Source: Orthonyx spaldingii (lineage: Eukaryota; Chordata; Aves; Passeriformes; Orthonychidae). Taken from it: a DNA stretch of 64,000 bases. The notes beneath the pieces are model-generated. The model worked only from the letters and a program-made list of their open reading frames with translations, made no database searches and was not told where the DNA came from. Positions 43,880 to 55,042 of the stretch are shown here, one piece after another; positions within the stretch are counted from its first letter, which is position 1, and each line of letters starts with the position of its first letter. Where the stretch lies: contig VZTJ01001133.1 in assembly GCA_013397795.1 (NCBI GenBank), forward strand, positions 546,679 to 610,678, in the 5' to 3' direction. The position numbers and the translations under genes are program-made.

Positions 43880-44300
43880 CCACAACTTAGAGAGGTGAAA
43901 CTGGGAAAGGCGGTGGTAGGAGAGGAGGTAATTTAACTCTAATTATTTAACAAGTCTGTTCCAGGCGTAAGCTTATTACCAGCGGCGAAAGGATACGCTG
44001 GATTTCTCTCTCTCTCTCTCTCTCTCTCTTTTATGCTTTATCTCTACTTGGAGAATTATTTGAAGAGGTTTAATCCAGCCTTGATTGTTGTTGTTAATGG
44101 GCAAGGAGAATGGGTTATTCCATGTGCTCGGCTGCTTGGCTCTCCAGAAAAGTCACAGGGAAAGGAGCTCTCAGACACTGCCTGGCTCTTCGATTTAGTG
44201 ATATTATTTGAATTTATTGTTCGATTCGACTCGTGTGTCCTGCCTTGTTGGTATTTGCCCTATTTACTCTCCTATATTGCTTTTTCATAAAACCAGGGGA
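43880..44300. promoter_or_regulatory. AT-rich candidate element with (TC)n
   Basis: TTTAACTCTAATTATTTAAC (43932-43951) and CGTAAGCTTATTACCAGCGG lie before a TC run, with more AT-rich sequence after it. Function is inferred. Confidence 0.33.
44005..44029. repeat. (TC)n dinucleotide microsatellite
   Basis: Twelve TC units followed by TTT. Confidence 0.95.
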
Positions 44301-46090
44301 TGGCATTTAAGTTGTTGTGTTCTTTGGTATTAAAAGGCACTTGGAACAAGCCCGGGAGCACATCCTGGATTGTGGGGTTCAGGGCATGCTCTGCTGCAGA
44401 GCCTGCCCCACTCTTGGGTTGCTGAGATTAATTAATTCCTGTGATGGCCAATATTTGTGGGGAAGATAAAGCTTGGGAAAACAGAAATAATGCATAAAAA
44501 TACCATCTCTTTTTGCCCCTCACTTCATGGCCACAGGCAGTGAAAAGGCTGCAGAGGGTGTCTGCAGTGGCTGATTGCACCCCAGAGTTACTTTTGTGAA
44601 AGTGATGATTTTGGGACTCTGAACTGGTGGCAGTGTGAGGATAAACACAGGCAGTGCCCTCCCTGGGGGTGTTCCCTGAGCTCCATGGGTGCCCCTACAG
44701 CATCGTCCCAGCGGGAGCAGCTGTGGGGCACTGCTGGGGGACCGGGCAGGGGGGAAGAGGTGAGGCACCCCAGCCCTCTAAAAGTCTGATTCACACTCCA
44801 AATCAGGGGATCGGCACCGAAATATTCACCTGAGACTGGTGCCAGAGCCAGCCCCGTGGAGGCTCCAGTGCTGGACTTGTTGCTGGACCCCTCGTGGAGG
44901 GGTTTCTCCCTGTCCCTGCTCTGCACACCCAGAGCCCCCCATGCTGCACACCCAGAACCCCAAGATGTTCCCCTGGACGCCTGAACATTCCCTGTAAGCA
45001 CAGGCACTTAACCTCCAAACCCAGAATGTGTTTTGGAGATCTGTCAAAATTAATGCTTCCCAGTGGTTGGTGCTCTGCTACTAGTTTTATTTCTTTTATT
45101 TATTCATTTTATTGAACACTTTGTCCCTGTCTCTGAACCAGATCTGTCTGCTCCAGGGTTAAACTGTGCACACGAGGCTGAAAATAGAAAGTGTGTGAGC
45201 ATTTAGACTGTGCTTTTCCTTGAAAAGCATCATGATCCTCTAAGCTTTAAAAATGTTTAAATGAGATGTTTCTCGCTCCAAGTTACACACATCTCCTCCA
45301 TCTTTATTTAATTTACGTTGCATTTTCCTTTATTAGTTGAAAAAAGAATGGACATTTATAAACTAAAAGGAGAAGAATTGTTGGATATTTATCTCAAATC
45401 AGTCTTCCAACATCTGTCTTCAGTGTGCACACCGGGTGAGGAAATCCTACATGAGAATGCCACTAGAAGTGGCAGCGTGTGTGTGTCCCCTCTTAAGGGA
45501 TATTTTCTGTTCTAGCAGCTGCAGTGCCATCAGGAAATTTATGTATTTTGTGTGCCTGAAACCTACAGCTGCACCAGCGAGGAAAGCATCGCTGAGCAGG
45601 GATGGTTTGGACATTGTTTAGCTATTCTTGTGCTGGGTCTTTTAAAATGAAAATGGAGTGTAATTAATAAAAATAAATAAATAAATGCCTTTACCTGAGT
45701 TGATAGCAAATTACTGAGAATTTAGGGCTGAAGGAGCCATCTCCCCAGGCTAGATACCACAGGTACCCCCGGATAAACACAGATCTGCTTAAACGGGCTC
45801 CTTGGAACAAGAGCCGTAGCTGAGCCTGCTTTGTAAGGACGCCCTCGCCAAGCTCGGTCTTTGCCGTGTAATCTGAATATTGAGGCTGCTCGTCAATCTC
45901 CATTCCTGGTTTAGGCTGGGCTGGGCTGTTCCGGCGGCGGTGGCTGGGTTGCCGTAGGAACAAGGAATTCAAGTAAATATGCTCAGGAAGGAGAAATGTC
46001 TACTAATTAAATGTGAGTAGCATTGATAAAGGGCCAAGGCTGGGAGAAGGTAGAACGTGATGGCCTTCCTTGTAATTCATTAGAAAATAC
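44301..46090. other. Unassigned sequence, no supported gene
   Basis: Mixed DNA. An AAAT-rich run lies at 45668-45687. The reverse open frame at 45691-45972 opens with TTG and matches nothing I know; the same stretch has isolated CpGs and could instead be a conserved element. Confidence 0.4.
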
Positions 46091-46091
46091 A

Positions 46092-46356
46092 TTTATATCT
46101 GTATCTATATCTATATCTATAATCTATATCTATATCTATATATCTATATCTATATCTGTATATATTTTTATATATGGATATTATTATAGAAACAATAAAT
46201 AAAATACATATATATATATAAATCTGTATACCTATAAAATATATATATGGATAATAATATAGAAAACACATATATATTTCTATATATGGTATATATATGG
46301 ATAACAATATAAAAATACATATATATGTGTGTATATATATATAAAATATATATATG
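46092..46356. repeat. AT-rich VNTR: (TATATC)n plus ATGGATA-containing units
   Basis: TATATC hexamers fill 46096-46160. After that, a longer AT-rich unit containing ATGGATA recurs at 46174, 46247 and 46297, each followed by an AATATAGAAAAC-like stretch and TA runs. Likely length-variable and cruciform-prone. Confidence 0.9.
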
Positions 46357-46639
46357 AGAGGTTTACAAGACTTATAAATGATGCATATACCTCTTTGTGG
46401 GGACAATTACATACATTGAAGATGACAGCAACATTTTTATATAGAAGTGACACTTTATACCTTTTCTTCCTTCTGTGGCTGTAAATTCCGTAATCTTCTC
46501 TGAACCCTTTTATGGCTTGCACATGGCAGATGAAGACATTCTCTGGCTCTGGAGGTGCTGGGGGCCCCGATTCACCCTCTCCAACACCCACCTTGCACGG
46601 CTGGGGTGACATTTTTCATGGGAAAGGATGCCCATGCCC

Positions 46640-46675
46640 TACTTGGTGCCTCAGTTTACCCTGGGGCAAACGTAA
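46640..46675 (+). mobile_element. MIR-like SINE core relic
   Basis: GGTGCCTCAGTTTACC followed by GTAATAATC matches the conserved MIR 3' core (TGCCTCAGTTTCC... ATAATAAT) in sense. Short and old; could be coincidental. Confidence 0.4.
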
Positions 46676-46939
46676 TAATCAAACTTCTGATCCCCCACTT
46701 CCTCTTTGTTTGCTCCTTAGCTGATTCCTTTTTTCATCCCAGGCAAGAACGATTTAATCCTGCACCCATAAATCAAGCGCAGCTGGACCCCCGCAGGCAG
46801 CTGGGCCGTTTGGTGCCAGGCACAGCTGGCTGGGCAGGGATGCTGCCAGAATCCAGCATCTCCCAAACATGTCCTTCCAAACCACACGAACGGCAAACAT
46901 GGGTAATTAATGGCACGTTGGTAAACAATAAGCACTGGT

Positions 46940-46975
46940 AAACTGCTGTTACAGGTGGGGAAACTGAGGCAGGAA
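46940..46975 (-). mobile_element. MIR-like SINE core relic, opposite orientation
   Basis: GTTACAGGTGGGGAAACTGA followed by GGCAGGAAAG is the reverse complement of the same MIR core. It faces the fragment about 300 bp to its left. Confidence 0.45.
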
Positions 46976-46993
46976 AGAAGATGCAGATTTTAT

Positions 46994-47117
46994 TTAAAAG
47001 CTGTGTAGATGTGGCGCTTGGGGACACAGGTTAGTGGTGAGCGTGGTGGTGCTGGGTTAAAGCCTGGACTCGATGGACTTGGAGGGCTTTTCCAACCCAG
47101 ATGATTCAATGTTTCTA
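46994..47117 (+). mobile_element. CR1 LINE 3'-end fragment
   Basis: TTAAAAGCTGTGTAGATGTG, GGGGACACAGGTTAGTGG, CTGGACTCGATGGACTTGG, CTTTTCCAACCCAGATGATT and a GTTTCTA remnant. Sense orientation. Confidence 0.92.
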
Positions 47118-48379
47118 CAGTAAAGCCTCTAATATTGGAAAGTTGGCTTTGTTAGCTTCCCCTTCCCGGAACCCCAGGGACATGCCCGAGCACATGAATC
47201 ACAGGCGAGGGGAGAAACGGAGGCTGATTTTTGTCTGTGTCACCCCACGCCCACCGGCGCTTCTGCAGCCCCAGCCGTGCCCCGCTGCCCTCGGGGCTGC
47301 CCAGAGATCCTACAGCAGCACCCGCCAGCATCCCCGGCTCCCGAAAGCAGCGCATGCAGGGGTTTCCCTAGAGGCCGGGTTTTTACCGAATTCCTGCCAG
47401 CTGTGCAGCTGATGTTCCACCCGCCGGGCAGCGGCTCCCTGCGGAGCAGGACGAGGTGTCTTCATCTGCATAAGCACGTGGACTCTGCGCTCGTTTCATT
47501 CTCATTTTTAATTACAGTTCAAGGACTAAATCCATCTCAGTCAGGCTTGAGCTCAGCTGGGATAAATCCAGCGAGGGTCCCAGATTTACAGCGGGGCGGG
47601 AAGAGCAGGGTGTGCCTGGGATCCTGATGCTCCTGCGCTCCCTGGGGGCTTTTACCCTTAGTCCTGGCTGGGTTTTTTTCACACTTGCCTTGGCTGTTAC
47701 CCTTGGCCGTGTCCCTGAGGGAACACGGGTCTGGGCAGGGCTCAAGGCTCCTCACTGGCCAGAGCAGCTCTGGGCTCTCTGCTGGCACCGCTTTAGTGCT
47801 GGCACCTTCTGTCCATCACTGCCTTGGCTTCTCCCGCCCACACACGGGAGAAACCCGAAGCCCTGTCCTTCCCTTGTGCCGGGGGATGCAGTGCTTGGCC
47901 AGAGCAGGGGTGGTGATGTCAGGGCCACCCAGGACCCCCAGCCACCCTCATCCTGTGACGTTGCTTCCCACTCCCCTGTTTTTCCCGCTGGCCAGGGAAG
48001 GACCCATGCTATGAGGAGTAGCAATGTCGGGATGCTCCAGCTGTCTGTAGGAGCTGGTGGCTCCCAGCCCTGAGGACTGGCCACCATCTCCACTCAGTGC
48101 TGGGGCCAGTCCCTGCCTTCCCCAGGGGCTCAGCCCCGTGCTCCCCACCGAGACAGGGCTAATCAGGGGAGCGGTGCTCAGCCCATGGAAGTGGTCACAG
48201 GACCAGGCCGTCAGCTCTGTCCTGACCCAGCTGCAGTTCTTTCCCCCTCTCTGCCATCAGTGCCCTGTGGGGACAGGCCGTGGTGGGCAGCAGGGCACCA
48301 CAGCCACCGTGCCACCACCGGTGCCTGTCCCTGCCATCGGCACACAGCACAAGGCCCAGGCGACATCCAGCAGATCCCC
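47118..48379. other. Unassigned GC-rich sequence, no gene seen
   Basis: GC-rich with overlapping open frames on both strands; none recognisable. Confidence 0.42.
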
Positions 48380-48600
48380 ACAGCGATGGAAAAGTGCCTA
48401 CAAGAGAGACAGGCTGATCTCAGTGCCCCCGACCATTTACAATTTATATGTCCTTGTCAGACGGGGAGTTTGATAACTCCAATGTCATGTTTGTCCTTCA
48501 CCCGCAGAAAATCTCTTTAAAGATCACCAGCCCAGCTCTATTGACAGGAACTGCGCAGGTCACACCATTAACTTGTGTGGGATTGTTCCAAAATGCAGAT
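48380..48600. promoter_or_regulatory. Weak candidate conserved element
   Basis: CCATTTACAATTTATATGTC (48433-48452) and AGTTTGATAACTCCAATGTC in a repeat-free block inside GC-rich surroundings. Function is inferred. Confidence 0.25.
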
Positions 48601-49918
48601 CTTTATCTTAACTGAAAAGAGAAGGAGAGAAAAGCCCCAAATCCCGTGATTCCCAAACAGGATGGAGCCCAGAGCAGGTCTGGCTCCAGAGTGGAGCTGG
48701 GTGAGTTGTGGAGATGCAGCAGCCCCATGGTGCCAGACCCTGGATGGCTCCTCCAGAAGAACCAGGGTGTGTTGGGCAGGATTTCTTTCTGTTTCTGACC
48801 AAAGCTCTCTAAGAAATGTGAATATTCTCATTCCCTGTCTCGACACTTCTGCTCATCCTTGGTACTTTCCAGGAATCCTGCACACACAGCTCCCAGAAAG
48901 CCATGTTAGAAGGGGGATAGATGCCTTGGGCAGACCCTAGGGAGCAGCAGCACACCTGAGTTTGGTGGCATCACCACCTCTCTCCCCGTGATCTCAGGTC
49001 CAGGAGCACTTCCCTGCCTGCCTGCAGCGCTGCCTGGCACAGCCCTGCCCGCAGCGTGGGGCTGGGGGACGCTGGGGACGTTGTGCTGCTGTGGTTGTGA
49101 TGGGCAGAAGCTGTGGCTCTCCTGAGAGCAGGGAGCCTCCTAGAGAACCTGAGCTGGGATGTTGGGAGCCTTGCTCCTGTCTGTGCCAGAGACACTCCCA
49201 GCCCTAGACACTGGAGCTGCTGTGCCCATGGCAGTCCCCTGGCCAGTGCAGCTCTGTTCTCTCTGGAGGTGTATCCCAGGCCTTGCTCAGCAGCTGCAGC
49301 TTTCCAAGAGATGCTGCTCCCAACAATTCCCATGGGACACCACGAGGGATTCTCCATGAGACAAAGACAGCTTTGGAATTTCAGCCCCTTTTTATTGGGA
49401 CTTGTTATTATTTCTCTCTTGATGTTGGAATGTCCTTGAACCACTCTGCTCCGTGTCTCCCTTTGGGAATGGCCCCTGAGCCCCCAGCCCCCGGGAGCTG
49501 CACAGGGGGCAGTGAGCCAGGGGAGCCCCAAGGGTGCAGCTGCAGCTCTCCCAGCCCTGGCAGCGAGTGGAGAGGATGATCCCTTGGGGGTTTATGAACG
49601 GAACTGCAGCGGGTTTAACCCCGGCGCACTCTCACAACGCTCTGACTGTGCAGCAGCGTTCGCAGGTCCGGCCAGCTGCAGTCAGCCTCACAAATAAGGG
49701 AAGACAAAGCACCCACATGGGCCTGACCCCGAGCTGTCCCACCGGGGAGAGGGGTGCGGTGCTGAGTTTATGCACCCAGGGAGTGCAGGCTGTGCCCAGG
49801 GCACATGTGGGACTCCCTTTAATTTAAGGGGAATTATGTGAATTGTACAGCATGGGTTGACTATACTCCTGAGTATTGCAGTTATTATGTTTACCATCAA
49901 TATTCATGAAGGTTCCTT
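48601..49918. other. Unassigned sequence, no gene seen
   Basis: GC-rich until about 49800, then AT-rich up to the poly(A) run. Nothing recognised. Confidence 0.42.
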
Positions 49919-50044
49919 AAAAAAAAAAAAGAAAAAAAAAAANNNNNNNNNNNNNNNNNNNNNNNNNNNNNNNNNNNNNNNNNNNNNNNNNNNNNNNNAA
50001 AAATGCAATAGATGTCCTTAAAAAAAAAAAAAAAAAAAAAAAAA
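49919..50044. repeat. Poly(A) tract interrupted by an assembly gap
   Basis: A12-G-A11 (49919-49942), 56 N (49943-49998), a short AAAAATGCAATAGATGTCC segment, then A25 (50020-50044). The sequence TCCTT precedes the A run on both sides, suggesting an unresolved homopolymer or a duplicated contig end. Confidence 0.9.
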
Positions 50045-50221
50045 GAAGCAGGAGCAGGGAAATTTTGCTCTGAACCAGAAAACTGCCACATTTTCTGGGA
50101 ATGCCTGTGGAAGCAGCACTTTTTTCCCAATTTATTTTTCCTCTGTTTTTCTCAGAGTGTTGTCTGGAGGTCTGAAAACAGTTGTTGAAAAAACCAAATT
50201 GTGCTGGTGCACTTCATTTTA
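50045..50221. other. Unassigned sequence
   Basis: Mixed composition, nothing recognised. Confidence 0.4.
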
Positions 50222-50501
50222 CAAGGGTCCAGAGGGACCAGACAAGGGGGGATGGCTTCCGCTGATGGAGGGCAGGGTTGGATGGAATACTGGGAGGAAA
50301 TTCTTGGCTGCGAGGGTGGTGGTGAGCCCCTGACACAGGTTGCCCAGAGAAGCTGTGGCTGCCTCATCCCTGGAAGTGTTCCAGGCCAGATTGGATGGGG
50401 CTTGGAGCACCCTGGGATAGTGGAAGGTGTCCCTACCATGGCAGGGAGTGGGATGAGATGAGCTTTAAAGTTCTTTCCAATCCAAATCATTCTGACATTC
50501 T
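50222..50501 (+). mobile_element. CR1 LINE 3' region (~280 bp)
   Basis: GACAAGGGGGGATGGCTTCC, GCCCAGAGAAGCTGTGGCTG, CATCCCTGGAAGTGTTCCAG, GGATAGTGGAAGGTGTCCCT and CAAATCATTCTGACATTCT. Sense orientation with a reduced tail. Confidence 0.94.
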
Positions 50502-51039
50502 AGGAGTCTACAATCATCATTGCTGTGTTTGCCCTCTTCAGTAAATTAATTTGGCTTGATTTTTAATTTGCTTTGGAATTTTCCAGCCCAGGCATTTCCC
50601 TTGTCTAAGGAAACATGTAACTTTAGCCCAGAGCATCTTAGGAAATCTGGGTTCTCCTTGTGCAGCTCTTGTCTGGGTGGATGCTCTGCTACAAGCTGTG
50701 TCCGATGGCAAGGGACAAAATTCTGTGGGTTTTTCCCTGTTATTGCTGAAAAAGTATTTTGTCTCTTATAGCTATGACAGCATCAGGTATCGCCTCCTTC
50801 GCAGGCAGCACTTTAATTTCTGCCAACAACGGCAGGTGTTGCCTTCGCAGGGCAAAGGGAGAGGTGTGGGCAACCACGGGTGCAGGAGGGGAGGAGAAGG
50901 GTCTCCATCCCCAGTGTGGTGCCCCGTGACGGGCAGGGCCCCTCTCCCCTCTGATTAAAGCCAGCAGAGGCAAAAAGGCAGCAGTGGGCCCTTGCCTTCT
51001 GCCGCTGCCTCCACCAGCGGTCCCGCGCAGGCTGCCAAC
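50502..51039. other. Unassigned sequence
   Basis: Mixed then GC-rich; nothing recognised. Confidence 0.42.
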
Positions 51040-51150
51040 AGGGCACTGCTCTGCCAGTTGTAAATTTTAATTGGCCATCTGGGGAAAGCACAAACCACTG
51101 ACTAGAGATTAATCAGTAAATTAACCCAGGCATAATACACATTTCCCAGC
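51040..51150. promoter_or_regulatory. Short candidate conserved element
   Basis: CCAGTTGTAAATTTTAATTGG (split at 51054-51074) and GATTAATCAGTAAATTAACC in a 110-bp AT-rich patch. The first stretch is nearly palindromic around TTTAAA-like centre. Function is inferred. Confidence 0.28.
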
Positions 51151-51875
51151 GGGCCCGGGCTGCTGGAGGCTGGGGCGGAGCAGGCGGGATGCGGGAGGAT
51201 CGTGCAGGGATGCTGTTATTGCTTACCGCCAACATCTTCCCCGTGTCCCGAAATTCCCTTCAGTGTGACCTTGGCGGTGCCCCTGATTTGTACGGCAGTT
51301 GCCGAGAGGTTTCCCCGTAAGTGCTCGACACAGATGGCACAGGTAGTGCTGATGAATCGGTGCTGTGACACTTTCCCTCTGGTGAGCTGTTCCGCTGCCG
51401 CGGCACCTCCGGGCACAGCAGCCCGGCCCTGGGGCTGTGCCCGGCAGGGGCTCGGGGCATCGGGCTGTGCGGCCAGTGCTCAGCCTGGAAACACAGCTGG
51501 GGATAAGCAAACACCAGGAAGGACAAGTTTCCCATCCATTTTTTCTTATTCTTCATCCTGCAGAAAGATTCCAGGCATCTCTCGCATAGCAGGAGTCACA
51601 TCTAGCTGACACATCCCGGCCCAGGTGCCTCTCTGGCTGCAGAATCCTGATGGGGACAGGCTGGAGGCAGGAGAATCTCAATTTCTGCCTTGTGCTGTCC
51701 TGGAAGATGCAAAACCCACCTTTCCCTCAATGGTCCCGTCCCACGTGGTTGGCAGGAGCATGGGGAGGAGCAGGAGGGTGAGCCCTGAGCAGCGGCAGCG
51801 TCGCTCTCTGGTCCGGGCTGCGGGAGCCTGTGGGGTTTGGGTTCAAACACATCTCATAAGGACAGTTGTGACACA
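51151..51875. other. Unassigned GC-rich sequence
   Basis: No exon or repeat recognised. Confidence 0.42.
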
Positions 51876-51910
51876 CTCCTCATCCCTGGAAGTGTTCCAG
51901 GCCAGGCTGG
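51876..51910 (+). mobile_element. Tiny CR1 internal fragment
   Basis: CTCATCCCTGGAAGTGTTCC followed by AGGCCAGGCTGG matches the sense CR1 3' region. It lacks both ends, and the next CR1 starts ten bases on in the opposite orientation. Confidence 0.7.
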
Positions 51911-51919
51911 CCCAGGAGG

Positions 51920-52047
51920 GGATCACAGAATCACAAAATCCCAGAACAGTTTGGGTTGGGAGGGATTTTCAAGCTCATCTTGTTCCACCCCCTGCCCTGG
52001 GCAGGACCACCTTCCACTAGAGCAGGTGGCTCCAAACCCCATCCAGG
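51920..52047 (-). mobile_element. CR1 LINE 3'-end fragment
   Basis: GATCACAGAATCACAAAATC tail (three octamers), CAGTTTGGGTTGGGAGGGAT, CCTGCCCTGGGCAGGACCAC and AGAGCAGGTGGCTCCAAAC. 5'-truncated. Confidence 0.94.
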
Positions 52048-52698
52048 TATCCTGGTTGATGGAATAACAGCAAGTGAGCTGCACTCATGCACTCCAATGC
52101 TTCTTTTCCCCTGGATGGAAATCTCTGCCCAGTCTGCAAAGTGCTTTGGGATATTTGCAGAAAGCAGCCCTGTGTCCCCCACGCACCATCAGCACTACAG
52201 GGACACCTTCTCCACCAGACTTGGTATTTAAGTTTTAGGCGTGGTTCAGTTTGTTGGCCCCTAGGACTGACTCTGTCCTAAAGAACGAGCTTGGGTCTTC
52301 GGAATTTAATATTTCTCCTAATAAGTGGTTCCTTGGCTGGAAATATATGGATGCACCACTGTATCGCGTCTGTGATTTTGCATTTTCCCCACTGTCTCTT
52401 CTGCCTGACATGATAATGAGCTCTGTGTTAAGCCAGAAAAAAGCAATTTTCTCCTGAGGTTAATTTCTTTGGATTGCCCACCTGAAGTGGGGAGTTGCAT
52501 ATAAATTCTAATTTGTACTGAAGTGCAGAAGATTGAGTTAGTTTTTTTGGCATAAATGATACAGTGCAAATCCTTATTGACATACAGAGTGTTTTGTTCT
52601 GCCTTCCTGGCAATTGCCTTGGGAAGAAAATGATGATGAAACCAGTTGTGACTCTTTGGGTCTCTTTGAACAGGCTCTAGCTCTAAAACAAGTACCTG
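52048..52698. other. Unassigned sequence
   Basis: Mixed, AT-rich from about 52220 to 52640. No recognised repeat or exon. Confidence 0.4.
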
Positions 52699-52945
52699 AA
52701 CTGCCAGAGGGCAGGGATAGATGGGCGATTGGAAGGAATTCCTGGCTGGGAGGGTGGAGAGGCCCTGGCACAGGGTGCCCAGAGCAGCTGTGGCTGCCCC
52801 TGGATTCCTGGCAGTGCCCAAGGCCAGGCTGGACACTGGGGCTTGGAGCAGCCTGGGACAGTGGGAGGTGTCCCTGCCATGGCAGGGGTGGCACTGGATG
52901 GGCTTTAAAGTCTCTTCCACCGCAAACTGTGTTCAGTGATTCTAG
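52699..52945 (+). mobile_element. CR1 LINE 3' region (~245 bp)
   Basis: AACTGCCAGAGGGCAGGGAT, CACAGGGTGCCCAGAGCAGC, CAGTGCCCAAGGCCAGGCTG, GTGTCCCTGCCATGGCAGGG and GTCTCTTCCACCGCAAACTG with a TTCAGTGATTCTAG tail. Same subfamily as 27168-27669. Confidence 0.94.
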
Positions 52946-53324
52946 AATACCCCTAGTTCATCCCAGTGAAACAAATAGATAAAAATTAATTTATTGAGCT
53001 ACCAAAGAGATAGGGGACTTGAAAACAAAAGGAATCAAGTAGTAGGAAAAGAAATATTTAGCAGGAGAAGGCACAGTGGGAAGTAACGTTTCACAAGAGC
53101 TGGGACCATAGAAAGGCAGGGAGCAGACTGGTTGTTCTCAGACAGAAAAAACAGAGGCAAATCCCTGCCCTCCCCACCGTGCTGCGAACCCTGACTGGAG
53201 CGTTCCACGCTCTGAGCCCCTGGCTGAGGTGGCACCGTCCTGGCAGGCGCTTGGGGCAGAGTGAGAGGCTGAAGGACTCCCACAGCCTGCGTCTGTCCAT
53301 GATGGTTCCAGGGGAGAGGTCCTG
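52946..53324. other. Unassigned sequence
   Basis: Mixed composition between CR1 copies; nothing recognised. Confidence 0.42.
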
Positions 53325-53620
53325 TCACAGAACCGTAGAATTACAGAATCACAAAATCATAGAACCACAGAACCACAGGATCACAGAATCACAGGATCAC
53401 AGGATTACTGAGGTTGGAAAAGCCCTCCCAGGCCATTGAGTCCAACCTGTGACCGATTCCCAACTTGTCCCCAGCCCAGAGCGCTGAGTGCCACATCCAG
53501 TCATTCCTTGGTCACCTCCAGGGATGGAGACTCCAAATCTCCCTGGGCAGCTCCTTCCAGGGCCTGACCAGGCTTTCCATGGAGAAATTCTTCCTGGACT
53601 CCTGTGTCCTACTGGCACTG
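53325..53620 (-). mobile_element. CR1 3' region with expanded tail octamer array
   Basis: About ten octamer units (TCACAGAA, CCACAGAA, TCACAGGA variants) occupy 53325-53405; most copies keep one to three. They are followed by GAGGTTGGAAAAGCCCTCCC, CATTGAGTCCAACCTGTGAC and GAGAAATTCTTCCTGGACTC. The AAAAGCCCTCCCAGG block marks a distinct CR1 lineage. Confidence 0.95.
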
Positions 53621-54117
53621 CAAAGGGCGGGTATGGCGAGCTCTGGCCATAGCAGCTCTGCCTCCTGCAGTTCTGGTCTCCTCCTCTCCAGGGCTGCTGG
53701 AGGATTTACCTGTTTGTGGGTCAATCAGCCCAGTTATTTCCTTACCAGAGTCCATTTTCTTTCAACTGAGCCTGAAGTCTGGAGATTTTCCATGCCTTGC
53801 TTCCCAGAGCAGCACGCCAGACTGCGCCCCCCCAGCATCACTCAACATTTCATAGGGAGAAGCAAACTGGTGTTGTGATTAATATGTAAAACTCCTAATT
53901 AATGGTGGGTCTCAGAGCAGCATGCATAAGTAATTCCTTTGTATTTGATAACAGGGTGTACTGGAGGGGCTCTACACCTCATTATTACCCACCAATTTCC
54001 TTAAAGGGTGGGCAGCCCCTTCCTGACAGTCCCTGGAACAGCACTCAAGGGCATGGAAAAAGCTGTTAATGGACGTGGGGAAACGGTTTGGGTTGTGATA
54101 ATTCCTTACCAAGGAAA
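53621..54117. other. Unassigned sequence
   Basis: Mixed composition, no recognised exon or repeat. Confidence 0.42.
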
Positions 54118-54186
54118 TAGGAAGGGGAGAGACCAGGGAAGAGGAGTGACCAGGAAAGGGGAGTGACCAGGAAAGGGAAGTGACCA
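54118..54186. repeat. 17-bp minisatellite, ~4 copies
   Basis: Unit GGGAGTGACCAGGAAAG; two near-perfect central copies with degenerate copies on each side. Confidence 0.92.
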
Positions 54187-55042
54187 AGAGACATTGACTC
54201 CAACATCCACCTTGGTGTGTCTGGGCAAGAGCTTGCTCAGGTGTGACTGGTAACACCCACATGTACTGGCAGAGGGGTCTGATGGAAAATCATCCATGAT
54301 TGATTAATTGTAATTTTTATAGACTGATCAGAGATGGAGATCTGCAATGCCATCTCCCTGAGCCCTGGAGCTGCATTGTCTTACTAAGTGGCAAAACCAC
54401 CCAAATTCAGCACCCAACTCAAACAGTGCAATTGAAAAAAAGAAAGAAAAAAAAGACAGTTGGTGGCTGCAGGAATTGCGTCTTGGGTACCTCAGGTGGT
54501 CTGGGACCCTCCTGGACTTCCTGAGTGAGGGGCTTGGTATGTAAAGCTGCTGCAGGAGAGGAGCTTTTCAGGAGGGATTTTGGGGAGAAAATGTTTATGT
54601 GCTGGGGAGGGCCATGCTGGCATGTGCCTACTGGAAGTGACTGTGAAGAACATATGGTTTCATTTAATGCAAGAGACTTTGTGGATTATAATTGAGTAGA
54701 TAATTGGGAAAGGGTGAAGATTATGAGAGGGTGGTACTTGTAATTATTCAAACCTGCTTTGAAAGACTGACAAATACTCCTTGACAAAGGCCTGGGAGGG
54801 GCCAGAACTTCATCATTTCCTGCTTCTGCAGAAGTCATATTTAAGCATGTATGAGAAATCAGGAATAAGGTGGTGGGCACTGCTGGGCACCGGGGTGTTG
54901 CGCTGGTATGGGATGGAGATGCCCTGGCCATGGTACCTGTGCCCAGCGCAACGTCCTCATCCGCTAGCAGGGACCTGGTGGGATGGCTTGGCATGGGAAT
55001 TTCCACAGGGATAAAAGATAAAACAGATAAAAGCTGTTAAGA
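54187..55042. other. Unassigned sequence
   Basis: Mixed composition with a purine run at 54436-54455 (AAAAAAAGAAAGAAAAAAAA-like). No exon recognised. Confidence 0.42.

Noticed and set aside
45691..45972. 93-residue reverse open frame with protein-like composition
   Set aside because: Starts with TTG and I recognise no family; kept only as a possible conserved element.
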